Shown: piece after piece, positions 6,845 to 13,838 of the stretch
How positions within the stretch are numbered: the stretch's first letter is position 1
Layout: each line of letters begins with the position of its first letter
Source of the DNA: an uncultured Anaerococcus sp.
GTDB taxonomy: Bacteria; Bacillota; Clostridia; Tissierellales; Peptoniphilaceae
Reading direction: 5' to 3'
NCBI GenBank assembly: GCA_943913325.1
Contig: CALTXP010000039.1
Span: 1 to 14,091, forward strand
Length of the DNA: 14,091 bases
Notes under the pieces: generated by a model
What the model was told of the DNA's origin: nothing
The model's input: the letters and a program-made list of their open reading frames with translations, nothing else
Databases searched by the model: none
Program-made: the position numbers and the translations under genes

Positions 6845-8797
6845 CTAATCAATCTCTACTATTAAATCTCCAACTTCCTTATCGCCCTGTTTAATGCTAA
6901 GCTTCTTATCCTCATCTAAGTCCATAAAGATAAGCATGGTTTGGGTGGATAAACCTTTTGATTCTATAAAATCTGAATCAATTTCCATTAATAAATCGCC
7001 TTTGTCAATAGCATCCCCATCTTTGACATAAGTTTTAAAACCTTCACCATTTAAGCTAACAGTATCAATTCCGGCATGAATTAGGATATTTATACCATTT
7101 GTAGTAGATAATCCTATAGCATGCTTTGTAGGAAATACTGATTCAACAGTTCCACTAATTGGTGAATAAATCTTATTATCCTTTATATCAATTGCTACCC
7201 CATCACCTAGGGCTTTTGATTTGAATGCATCATCTAAAGATTTATCAATAGTTTTAACCTCTCCTTTAATCGGAGAAAAAACGGCCAAGCTTTCAATATC
7301 AGAGTTTTTATCATCTTCCTTATCTTTTAAAACAGATTGTTTATTTACTTGCTTAGATTCTGTATCCATCTTTGCGTTTTTATCAATTGGACGTAGCTTT
7401 CCAGATTTATCAAAAACTATAGTAAGCACAAGTGAAACTATAAATGATAATGCCATACCAATTATAAAATCGACCCAATTTTCTGGTCTTATAGATATGA
7501 TCCCAGGAATGCCAGCTGCTCCTAGAGCTATAGCAAGTACATGTCTTAAGGCAAGATAAGCTGACCCTACTGCAGAACCTATCATAGCAGCTATGAAAGG
7601 ATAACGTAATCTTAGGTTGATACCAAACATAGCTGGTTCTGTAATACCAAGTAAGGCTGATATACCGGATGCAGCTGCAGTTGATTTCATCTTTTCATTC
7701 TTAGTTGTAAATAAAACTGCAAGAACTGCTGCTCCTTGAGCCACATTTGACATTGAAGCAGTTGGAAATATAAAGCTACCACCTGAAACTGCCTCGTTAG
7801 CTATAAGTTGAGTTTCAATAGGTATAAAGCTATGATGCATACCAGTCATGGTTATAGGTGCATAGAATAAACCAAATAATGCTCCTCCTAATAGTCCTAA
7901 GGAATTATACATAGTTGTAATACCTTGAGTTAAAAGATCTCCCGCAGTCCTTAATAATGGTCCTACAAAGGCAAATGTTATAAATCCTGTTAATAGAGTT
8001 GCAAGCAAGGGAGTTGTTAAATTATCTAGCCAAGTAGCTGTTTTCTTATGCAAGAATGTTTCAATCTTCGCAAGAATCCAAGCTACAGCAAGCACGGGCA
8101 AAACTGTACCTTGATAACCGACAGCTGCAATATTCATACCAAAAATATTCCAATTAGGTATTTCGTTAACTGGTGTTTCAGCTAATTTGTAAGCATTTAA
8201 CAAATCTGGGTGTACCATTATCATACCCATAGCAGCACCTAGGTAGGGATTTCCCCCAAAAATTTTAGTTGCAGAAAAACCTATAAGCACCGGTAAAAAT
8301 GCAAAGGCTGCTGATGAAAAAGTATTAATCATATCAGCAAGTCCAGCTATACCAGGATACAAAGTTATTAATGAATCTGTTCTTCCATTAAAAAATGGTG
8401 AGGTCAGTATATTATTAAGGCCCATCAAAAGACCACCAGCCACAATAGCTGGTATTATTGGTACAAATATATCTGATAAGGTTTTTACTAAACGTTGTAA
8501 CCAATTGCCTTCCTTTTTTTCTTTAGGATCTTTATTGCTACCAATATCTTCTCCTAATAACTTTAAAACTTCATCTGTAACTAGATTTACTTTACCTGAA
8601 CCTAAAATAATCTGGTACTGTCCATTAGAAATATTAGTACCCTTTACATCTTCTAAGTCCATAATGTAATCATCATCCGCTAAGGAAAAATCTTTTAGTA
8701 CTAATCTTAACCTTGTTGCACAATGCTCAGCTGAAATAATATTAGTAGAACCACCTACGTTTTCTATTATAAGCTTAGCTAATTCCTTGTTATCCAT
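6845..8797 (-). CDS. scrA: Sucrose-type PTS permease EIIBCA
   Basis: 650 residues in the order IIB (1-85), IIC (about 100-465), IIA (about 505-650). IIB carries the phospho-accepting Cys26 in EHCATRLR. IIC is strongly hydrophobic with about ten membrane spans and contains FGGNPYLGAAMGMIMVHPD, a hallmark of the sucrose/trehalose branch of the glucose superfamily. IIA has SPIKGEV, a His559 in TKHAIGL and the active His574 in ILIHAGIDTV. The chain HPr to IIA to IIB phosphorylates sugar during uptake. Start ATG at 8797 has a strong GGGAGGAG site. Sucrose is favoured over trehalose or beta-glucosides because the next gene is a GH32 enzyme. The fused IIA means no separate Crr-type protein is required. 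Confidence 0.92.
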   Translation of the reverse strand: MDNKELAKLIIENVGGSTNIISAEHCATRLRLVLKDFSLADDDYIMDLEDVKGTNISNGQYQIILGSGKVNLVTDEVLKLLGEDIGSNKDPKEKKEGNWLQRLVKTLSDIFVPIIPAIVAGGLLMGLNNILTSPFFNGRTDSLITLYPGIAGLADMINTFSSAAFAFLPVLIGFSATKIFGGNPYLGAAMGMIMVHPDLLNAYKLAETPVNEIPNWNIFGMNIAAVGYQGTVLPVLAVAWILAKIETFLHKKTATWLDNLTTPLLATLLTGFITFAFVGPLLRTAGDLLTQGITTMYNSLGLLGGALFGLFYAPITMTGMHHSFIPIETQLIANEAVSGGSFIFPTASMSNVAQGAAVLAVLFTTKNEKMKSTAAASGISALLGITEPAMFGINLRLRYPFIAAMIGSAVGSAYLALRHVLAIALGAAGIPGIISIRPENWVDFIIGMALSFIVSLVLTIVFDKSGKLRPIDKNAKMDTESKQVNKQSVLKDKEDDKNSDIESLAVFSPIKGEVKTIDKSLDDAFKSKALGDGVAIDIKDNKIYSPISGTVESVFPTKHAIGLSTTNGINILIHAGIDTVSLNGEGFKTYVKDGDAIDKGDLLMEIDSDFIESKGLSTQTMLIFMDLDEDKKLSIKQGDKEVGDLIVEID

Positions 8798-8900
8798 AAT
8801 CTCCTCCCTCTACTAGCAATTATGTATGCTAAAGTAATCTTTTTAAAAAAGAGGGTCATTGCAAAACTATGAATAATTATCGTCTAATAATAAAAGATTA

Positions 8901-8975
8901 TCTTAGGAAATTTTACCTCCCACAGCCCGTGATCCCATTTTAATCTGTAGGATTTTTAAGCAAAATTTCCTTAGA
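8901..8975 (-). ncRNA. Nested hairpin in the PTS leader, unknown class
   Basis: AGGAAATTTT (8905-8914) pairs perfectly with AAAATTTCCT (8962-8971), extended by three more pairs beyond one mismatch. Inside, an inner stem joins 8919-8925 with 8945-8951: on the minus strand CCTACAG with CTGTGGG, seven pairs including one G-U. The G-U pair is allowed only in minus-strand RNA, which is the sense of the permease transcript. The apical 19-nt loop contains GGGATCACGGG. It lies about 105 nt before the scrA start. It does not match the BglG/SacT antiterminator target or any riboswitch I can recall. It may be a leader regulator, or a structured terminator of the upstream dnaX-recR-lipoprotein operon. 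Confidence 0.5.
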
Positions 8976-8986
8976 AGCTCTTCTAA
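8971..8986. promoter_or_regulatory. 16-bp perfect dyad, operator candidate
   Basis: TTAGAAGCTCTTCTAA: arms of 7 bp around a central CT, with fully matching halves. It sits in the 246-bp gap upstream of the sucrose permease, partly overlapping the outer stem of the neighbouring hairpin. Size and symmetry suit a dimeric repressor, but no regulator gene is in the window, and a role as RNA hairpin (UUAGAA-GAGC-UUCUAA) is equally possible. A clear promoter for scrA could not be placed. Confidence 0.4.
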
Positions 8987-9043
8987 TTATTTCGGGATAA
9001 TTTATTCATTAAGCAATAACCCCTTTAAAGTAAAATATTTAAT

Positions 9044-10000
9044 TTATTTATTCGTATAGTAAAAATCATCATCTGGTATAATATCGCCTAATAATGAAGT
9101 GTCTAAACTTTTTAGTCTTTCGAGGAAAACTTTATAAGTTCCTTTCATTGTATCACCATCTATAAAAGTTAGATTCTGATCATTGATTGCTTTTTTAGCT
9201 TCTTTCTCGGTTAAATTATACATATTTAATATATCATCATTCACTATAGGATCTTTTTTTAGTTTATTTGATGCTTCTTTGTAACACTTCAAAAATTGAT
9301 TAAACGATTCTTTATTATTTTTTAAATAGTCTTTGTTTACGATAATAATTTCACTTACAAATTCACCTTGAGCTATAGGAATCCAATTAGATAAATCTGA
9401 TGTATAGTAATTATTATCTTCTAATTTTTGATAGTAAGGATCGTTCATAATAGCTAAAAAATTATGAGACTCATCTAGTTTTTTAACTATATCATCCATA
9501 TTTTTATAATATTCTATATTTAATTTCAAAAATAAATTTAGTGGTCCTAATTTTTTATCTACAACATCGGATAAATTGCCTACAGGATCTGCTATATACA
9601 AATTTTTATCTTTAAGATCATTTTGGTCATTAATTATACTATCACTAACTAATTTAATATTATCTATTGAAGTTATTCCAGCGATCTCAATATTCTGATT
9701 AGTGCAATTATAAAAATACGAACCCAAATAACCAGGAACTATTGCTATATCAAAATTGCCATTTTCTATATCTATATAACTAGAATCTTTATATTTATTT
9801 ATATTAAAGTTTTTATTATCTATATTATCTATAATTAGTCTTGAAATAAAGCTTGTAGGACTGACATCTACTTGGTCTCGCTTTTTAGTTTTCTCACTAA
9901 CTTCAATGGGCTTTGGGTCTATTACTTCTTGATCACTTTTTATTGAACAAGAAGTAAATACTGATAGTAATGCCAATATTAAAATAGTTTCTTTATTCAA
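9044..10000 (-). CDS. Orphan ABC-type substrate-binding lipoprotein
   Basis: 318 residues. The N-terminus has a short hydrophobic segment ending FTSC with Cys18, a lipobox-like site although Phe at -3 is unusual. After an acidic linker the protein shows the layout of NMT1/SsuA-like solute-binding proteins: FDIAIVPGYLGSYFYN near 85-100, a middle lobe, IPIAQGEFVSEIIIVNKDYL near 205-225, and a helical C-terminal lobe. It probably sits lipid-anchored outside the membrane. It starts with TTG at 10000, 8 nt inside recR, with AGGAGAG correctly spaced, so it is translationally coupled to a DNA-repair gene. No permease or ATPase gene is adjacent in the window. The ligand cannot be predicted from sequence. 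Stop at 9044. Confidence 0.75.
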   Translation of the reverse strand: MNKETILILALLSVFTSCSIKSDQEVIDPKPIEVSEKTKKRDQVDVSPTSFISRLIIDNIDNKNFNINKYKDSSYIDIENGNFDIAIVPGYLGSYFYNCTNQNIEIAGITSIDNIKLVSDSIINDQNDLKDKNLYIADPVGNLSDVVDKKLGPLNLFLKLNIEYYKNMDDIVKKLDESHNFLAIMNDPYYQKLEDNNYYTSDLSNWIPIAQGEFVSEIIIVNKDYLKNNKESFNQFLKCYKEASNKLKKDPIVNDDILNMYNLTEKEAKKAINDQNLTFIDGDTMKGTYKVFLERLKSLDTSLLGDIIPDDDFYYTNK

Positions 10001-10598
10001 GAACTTCTCTCCTGTCTTCTATAGCTCGCTCTAAAGTTAATTGATCAAAATATTCCAGATTTGATCCAACTGGTATCCCTTGAGCTATTTTACTAACCTT
10101 TACCCCCTTATCGGCTAGTAAATTTGATAGGAATAAGCTAGTTGTCTCCCCTTCTATTGTAGATGATATAGCTAACATAATTTCATTGACTCCTTCATCA
10201 TCTATTCTTTTTATTAGCTTATCTATATTTAATTCTTCTGGACCAATATTATCTGATGGAGATATAAGAGCTCCAAGAACATGATATTTGCCATGAAAAG
10301 CGCCAGATTTTTCAATAGCTATCAGATCTTTTACATCTTCTACTACACATATATAATCTTCTTCTCTAGTAATATCTTTACAAACATCACAAATATCATT
10401 TTCAGTGAGGTTACCACATATTTCACATTTATGAATTTTTTCCTTAACTTCCAAAAGAGATTTAGAGAACTCTTTTATATCCTCTTCATTGCGCTCAACA
10501 ATGTTCATTGCTAAGCGTTCTGCAGACTTACGACCTATAGTTGGTAACTTTTGAAATTCTTCTATTAAATTATCTAAACTTTCTGGAAATACTGCCAT
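9993..10598 (-). CDS. recR: Recombination protein RecR
   Basis: 201 residues, the standard length. RecR works with RecF and RecO in loading RecA at gapped DNA. An N-terminal helix-hairpin-helix (LPTIGRKSAERLA, 18-30) is followed by a zinc finger with Cys58, Cys61, Cys70 and Cys73, then the Toprim domain beginning ICVVED near 83 and containing GALISPSDNIGPEEL, and the Walker-like C-terminal segment with GIPVGSNLEYFDQLTL. ATG at 10598 shares one base with the ybaB stop (TAATG). The downstream lipoprotein begins inside its last codons. Confidence 0.96.
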   Translation of the reverse strand: MAVFPESLDNLIEEFQKLPTIGRKSAERLAMNIVERNEEDIKEFSKSLLEVKEKIHKCEICGNLTENDICDVCKDITREEDYICVVEDVKDLIAIEKSGAFHGKYHVLGALISPSDNIGPEELNIDKLIKRIDDEGVNEIMLAISSTIEGETTSLFLSNLLADKGVKVSKIAQGIPVGSNLEYFDQLTLERAIEDRREVLE

Positions 10599-10936
10599 TA
10601 CATAAGCCCAGGGATATTTAGTCCACCTGTAAGTTTGCCCATAGATTCACTTGAATATTCATCTGCTCTTTTCATTGCATCATTAACTGCTGCAATAACT
10701 AAGTCTTCTAGCATTTCACTATCTTCTGGGTCAATAACATCTGGATCAATTTTTAGAGAAGTTACTTCTCTTTTTCCATTTACTGTAGCCTTTACTACTC
10801 CACCACCTGATGTAGACTCAAATTCTTTTTCCTCTATATCCGCTTGAGTTTTCTCCATTTCTTCTTGCATTTTTTTCATTTGTTTCATCATATTATTCAT
10901 ATTTGGTTGTCCACCACGGAATCCGCCTCTTGCCAT
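10598..10936 (-). CDS. ybaB: Nucleoid-associated protein YbaB/EbfC
   Basis: 112 residues, typical of the family. It forms a small DNA-binding dimer and is almost always encoded between dnaX and recR, as here. A Met-rich N-terminal helix (MNNMMKQMKKMQEEMEK, 13-29) is followed by the conserved STSGGGVVKATVNGKREV block (42-59) and the DPEDSEMLEDLVIAAVNDA helix (70-88). ATG at 10936 has AGGAGAG upstream, and only 9 nt separate it from the dnaX stop. Confidence 0.95.
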   Translation of the reverse strand: MARGGFRGGQPNMNNMMKQMKKMQEEMEKTQADIEEKEFESTSGGGVVKATVNGKREVTSLKIDPDVIDPEDSEMLEDLVIAAVNDAMKRADEYSSESMGKLTGGLNIPGLM

Positions 10937-10945
10937 TCTACTCTC

Positions 10946-12637
10946 CTATTCTATAATTAAATCATCACCAAAGATCTTCTTAAGCTTATCAGCCTCATCA
11001 ATCTTGGGATCATTATCTTCTTCTTTTTTTTCTATCTTTTGGTCTTTATCTATATTATTATTCATATTTTCATATGAATCAACATATAAATTATAATTTG
11101 TCTTTAAAATATTTCTTAAATTATTTTCAATATCTCCAAGCTTAGTCTCTATAAATATCTTATAAAATTCATCTTCTATATAGATAATGAAATCTTTATC
11201 AGTGACTTTATAGTTAAATCCTTCTTCTGCAAATAAACCATTTAAAACCCCACCAGCTGTTTTTATAAGCATAGATTTGATCTCTTCTTCCTGATTAGTA
11301 TTTAGCGAAGCTTTAGAGTCTTTCGAAGTACTGTCTTTTCTATCTTTTTTTAAAGTAGCATCACTATTCTGGACTTTATCTAGATCTTTTTTTCCATCAA
11401 TCTCCTTATTATAACAACTCTTATCTTCCTTAAAGTTTTGATTAGAAATACTACTTATATCTGCTAATCTATTGTCTAAAATAGAATTTACTATATCTAT
11501 TACACTTTCACCAGAATTTTTTTCTAAATATTCAATTCTTGATTCTATATTATTTATATTTTTAAGATTTATAAGCCTTAATAAGCATACTTCAGTAAGA
11601 ACATCAGTATTTTCAGTCAATTTCATTTTATTTGAATACTCAATTAATATATCAAGATAATCACTTATTTCTAAATCACTTATTTCATTTACTCTTTTTT
11701 TGATAAATTTTATGTAATCCTCATTGTCAAAATAAGAATCATCATTAGTTAATTTAAAAATCATTATATCATTAAAATAATTTATCAATGCATCGATTAT
11801 ATCTTTACTTGTCTTATTATTCTCTCTTAAGGAAAATAAGCTTTCCAAAGATTTTTTCGAATCTTTCATAATTATTGACTGAGTAAGCTTATCAAGATCA
11901 TAAAAATCTACCACACCCAATAGATTTTCAACTTCAGCTAAACTATAAGAGTCAGATCCAAAGGAAACTACCTGATCTAGAATACTTAAAGCATCACGCA
12001 TAGCTCCATTTGCCTTCTTTATAATTAATTCAATAGCTTCATTTTCAATTGATATATTTCTATCAGAAAGAACCTTATCTATCTGCTCTTTTATTTGCTT
12101 ATCACTAATCTTACTAAATTCAAATTTTTGAACTCTTGATAAAATAGTTTTAGGAATCTTGTCAAGCTCAGTTGTAGCAAGTATAAATACTAAATGACTT
12201 GGAGGTTCTTCCATTATTTTAAGCAAGGCATTGAAGGCTTCACGAGTTATCATATGAGCTTCATCTATGATATAAACTTTGTACTTTAATTTATTTGGTG
12301 GATAAATAACATTGTCTTTTAGATTTCTTATATCATCTATCCTACGGTTGCTAGCAGCATCCATTTCTACTACATCAATAGTAGTTTCTTCTTCTATAGC
12401 CCTACAATTTTCACATTCTAAACAAGGTGAACCATCAATAGGATTTTTGCAATTTATAGCCTTAGCAAAAATCTTAGCACAAGATGTTTTTCCAGTACCT
12501 CTCTCACCTGAAAATATATATGCATGGCTTATTTTACCAGTTTTAACCTGATTTTTTAGAACATTTGTTACCCTATCCTGACCTAAAACTTCATCAAATC
12601 TTTTAGGTCTATATTCTCTATATAAAGCTTTTGCCAT
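10946..12637 (-). CDS. dnaX: DNA polymerase III subunit gamma/tau
   Basis: 563 residues from the ATG at 12637. It is the AAA+ motor of the clamp loader. Walker A GERGTGKT is at 44-51, zinc-binding Cys63, Cys72, Cys75 and Cys78 follow, Walker B IIDEAH is at 123-128, sensor ATTELDKIP is near 155, and the LSR arginine motif follows soon after. Domain III ends near 370. After this come a Lys/Ser-rich linker and a divergent tau-like C-terminus rich in Asp and Glu. An upstream in-frame ATG at 12652 is rejected as start: it lies at the predicted transcription start, whereas 12637 has AAGGAAG at proper distance. The gene leads dnaX-ybaB-recR-lipoprotein. The linker has two A7 runs that may cause slippage (see separate entry). 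Confidence 0.95.
   Translation of the reverse strand: MAKALYREYRPKRFDEVLGQDRVTNVLKNQVKTGKISHAYIFSGERGTGKTSCAKIFAKAINCKNPIDGSPCLECENCRAIEEETTIDVVEMDAASNRRIDDIRNLKDNVIYPPNKLKYKVYIIDEAHMITREAFNALLKIMEEPPSHLVFILATTELDKIPKTILSRVQKFEFSKISDKQIKEQIDKVLSDRNISIENEAIELIIKKANGAMRDALSILDQVVSFGSDSYSLAEVENLLGVVDFYDLDKLTQSIIMKDSKKSLESLFSLRENNKTSKDIIDALINYFNDIMIFKLTNDDSYFDNEDYIKFIKKRVNEISDLEISDYLDILIEYSNKMKLTENTDVLTEVCLLRLINLKNINNIESRIEYLEKNSGESVIDIVNSILDNRLADISSISNQNFKEDKSCYNKEIDGKKDLDKVQNSDATLKKDRKDSTSKDSKASLNTNQEEEIKSMLIKTAGGVLNGLFAEEGFNYKVTDKDFIIYIEDEFYKIFIETKLGDIENNLRNILKTNYNLYVDSYENMNNNIDKDQKIEKKEEDNDPKIDEADKLKKIFGDDLIIE
11376..11407 (-). other. Candidate -1 frameshift/slippage site in dnaX
   Basis: On the minus strand AAGGAG (11407-11402) is followed after 8 nt by seven A residues (11393-11387), read in frame as GGA AAA AAA GAT. 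A slip of one base back gives AGA TCT AGA TAA, ending at 11376, and thus a product of about 420 residues containing domains I-III. The E. coli dnaX site has the same parts: a Shine-Dalgarno-like stimulator about 10 nt before A6G and a stop soon after, giving gamma of 431 residues. No strong downstream stem-loop was found. A second A7 run at 11351-11345 also meets a -1 stop (AGA TAG) but lacks the stimulator. Confidence 0.5.
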
Positions 12638-12657
12638 AATCTTCCTTTCCATAAGTT

Positions 12658-12668
12658 ATTATACCATA
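12658..12668 (-). promoter_or_regulatory. Extended -10 promoter of dnaX operon
   Basis: TATAAT at 12663-12658 on the minus strand, preceded by TGG, so an extended -10 (TGnTATAAT). The -35 area is only A-rich. Predicted initiation near 12651 leaves a leader of about 14 nt containing the AAGGAAG site of dnaX. It is back to back with the tRNA-Ser promoter. Confidence 0.65.
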
Positions 12669-12695
12669 AGAAGCCTAAAATTTTTTCTTTAAAAT

Positions 12696-12724
12696 TTTGC
12701 ATTTATTTTAATTAATCGTATAAT
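12696..12724 (+). promoter_or_regulatory. Promoter of tRNA-Ser / SRP RNA unit
   Basis: TTTGCA (12696-12701), 17-nt spacer, TATAAT (12719-12724). Initiation near 12731 would lie about 12 nt before the tRNA. No terminator separates the tRNA from the SRP RNA, so both are probably made from here. Confidence 0.65.
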
Positions 12725-12742
12725 TATAAATGTTAATCGCAT

Positions 12743-12833
12743 GGAGAGCTGTCCGAGCGGTTGAAGGAGCACGATTGGAAATCGTGTATACATTTTTCGT
12801 GTATCATGGGTTCAAATCCCATGCTCTCCGCCA
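12743..12833 (+). tRNA. tRNA-Ser (anticodon GGA)
   Basis: Acceptor stem GGAGAGC pairs with GCTCTCC, discriminator G, encoded CCA at 12831-12833. Anticodon loop TTGGAAA with GGA at 12777-12779 between stems CACGA and TCGTG. A long variable arm (GTATAC...GTGTAT-like stem) marks it as a class II tRNA, and the T arm is ATGGG-TTCAAAT-CCCAT. It reads UCC and UCU codons. The 3' end is 1 nt before the SRP RNA. Confidence 0.97.
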
Positions 12834-12834
12834 T

Positions 12835-13099
12835 GCACTAGACGGGGAACTAGCGGTGCCTTGTCACCTGCAATCCGCTATAGCAGGGTTTAATTCCCAG
12901 CCGAGGGATACTTTCTATTTATAAGCCTATTAAAGATAGTGTTGACTGATGGGTCTTACGCAACAGGAAACTGTGAACCATGTCAGGACGGGAACGTAGC
13001 AGCATTAAGCAGATCTTTCTGTGTGCCGTAAGGTCACCTATCACGAGCTAGACTTTTCTAGAAACTTTATTTAGAATTTATTTCGAAACTGGGTGTGCT
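12835..13099 (+). ncRNA. ffs: Signal recognition particle RNA, large bacterial type
   Basis: About 265 nt. The 5' part (CGGGGAACTAGCGGTGCC, then CAATCCGCTATAGCAGGG and ATTCCCAGCCGAGG) has the Alu-domain layout of clostridial scRNA. The Ffh-binding domain IV is at about 12974-13015 with TGTCAGGACG, a GGAA tetraloop at 12991-12994 and CGTAGCAGCA. The ends close by GCAC (12835-12838) with GTGC (13095-13098), which sets the boundaries to within a few bases. It forms the core of SRP with Ffh for co-translational membrane targeting. Neighbourhood with dnaX is common in Firmicutes. Confidence 0.95.
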
Positions 13100-13110
13100 T
13101 ACATACTTAA

Positions 13111-13138
13111 CCTCTGAGTTAATACTCAGAGGTTTTTT
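13111..13138 (+). terminator. Intrinsic terminator after SRP RNA
   Basis: CCTCTGAGT (13111-13119), loop TAAT, ACTCAGAGG (13124-13132) and six T residues. Nine perfect pairs with a tetraloop make this a textbook Rho-independent terminator, ending the tRNA-Ser/SRP unit 12 nt after the RNA. Confidence 0.95.
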
Positions 13139-13139
13139 C

Positions 13140-13167
13140 TTTACTTATACTTTTTTTAGTTTATAAT
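13140..13167 (+). promoter_or_regulatory. Probable promoter of cbpB
   Basis: TATAAT at 13162-13167 just after the SRP terminator, with a weak TTTACT at 13140-13145 (16-nt spacing). Initiation near 13174 leaves a very short leader carrying the AAGGAG site. Confidence 0.5.
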
Positions 13168-13185
13168 TTATATAAGGAGCAAAAA

Positions 13186-13650
13186 ATGATAGGTAAAAAT
13201 ATAGAAGAAATGTTTAAAGAACCTACAGAAAATATTATGATACCAGCAAGTGATGTTGCCATTGTTAGAGAGGATGATTCCCTAGTTCATGCTATCCTTG
13301 TTTTATCTTCCTCTGGCTACCAAACTATACCTGTGTTGGATAAAGATGATAGAGTTCGAGGATTAATTTCTATTTCTAATATAGTTACTAGTTCATATGG
13401 TTTATCAATTTTTGATGAAGAAAAATTATCTGAACTTACAGTATCTCAAGTAATGAATCAAATGGTTCCTATTTTATTTGATAATTATAACCTTGAGGAT
13501 GTTCTTAGATTATTAATAAATAATAACTTTGTTTGTATAACTCATAAAAATGGTTATTTTTTAGGTATTATCCCTAGAAAGGTAGTTCTAGAAAGATTCA
13601 CAAATATAGCTCATAATTTAGAAATTAAATATGATTTAATAGAAAAATAA
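13186..13650 (+). CDS. cbpB: CBS-pair protein, CbpB/YkuL-like c-di-AMP sensor
   Basis: 154 residues, close to the 140-155 of the family. Two CBS motifs fill the protein: the first about 17-72 (IMIPASDVAIV ... AILVLSSSGYQTIPVLDKDDRVRGLIS), the second about 86-142 (VSQVMNQMVPILFDNYNLEDVLRLL ... FLGIIPRKVVLE). No other domain or membrane segment is present, so it is a cytoplasmic stand-alone sensor. Homologues in Bacillus and Listeria bind cyclic di-AMP and, when free of it, stimulate the (p)ppGpp synthase Rel; that role here is by homology. ATG has ATAAGGAGC upstream. It is a single-gene unit between the SRP terminator and a convergent hairpin region. Confidence 0.88.
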   Translation: MIGKNIEEMFKEPTENIMIPASDVAIVREDDSLVHAILVLSSSGYQTIPVLDKDDRVRGLISISNIVTSSYGLSIFDEEKLSELTVSQVMNQMVPILFDNYNLEDVLRLLINNNFVCITHKNGYFLGIIPRKVVLERFTNIAHNLEIKYDLIEK

Positions 13651-13746
13651 TCTTAAATATTTATTAAGTAAATAAAAGTGTCTTTTTGCAATTAATAAAT
13701 ATCTATTATTCTATCATTAGGCACTAATAGAGATCTTAAGTTGATC

Positions 13747-13792
13747 TATCAGCCATATCTTGATATAATCTTTATGGCTGATAAATACACTT
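13747..13792. terminator. Bidirectional hairpin between convergent genes
   Basis: TATCAGCCATA (13747-13757) and its exact complement TATGGCTGATA (13773-13783), 15-nt loop, followed on the plus strand by AATACACTTTTTTATA. An outer AAAAGTGT near 13674-13681 can also pair with ACACTTTT near 13786-13793. Position between cbpB and the convergent minus-strand gene supports termination of one or both. Confidence 0.6.
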
Positions 13793-13838
13793 TTTTATAG
13801 GAAGATAAAGTAATTTTAGAAAGATTTATTTTACAAGT

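Noticed and set aside
7221..7559. 112-codon frame on the plus strand
   Set aside because: Antisense shadow of the scrA IIA/IIC region; the opposite strand has clear PTS motifs throughout.
8798..9043. BglG/SacT-type antiterminator target before the PTS gene
   Set aside because: The leader lacks a GGATTGTTACTG...GGCAAAACC-like sequence, and no antiterminator gene is in the window.
10281..10514. 77-codon plus-strand frame, and similar ones at 10635-10847, 11472-11660 and 12312-12551
   Set aside because: All lie antisense to recR, ybaB and dnaX, whose conserved motifs occupy the other strand; no ribosome sites of note.
12638..12652. Upstream in-frame ATG of dnaX adding MERKI
   Set aside because: It coincides with the predicted transcription start after the extended -10, lacks a ribosome site, and is absent from the family's usual N-terminus, whereas the next ATG has AAGGAAG upstream.
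12730..12924. 64-codon frame on the plus strand
   Set aside because: It is a read-through of the tRNA-Ser and the 5' part of the SRP RNA, which explain the sequence completely.
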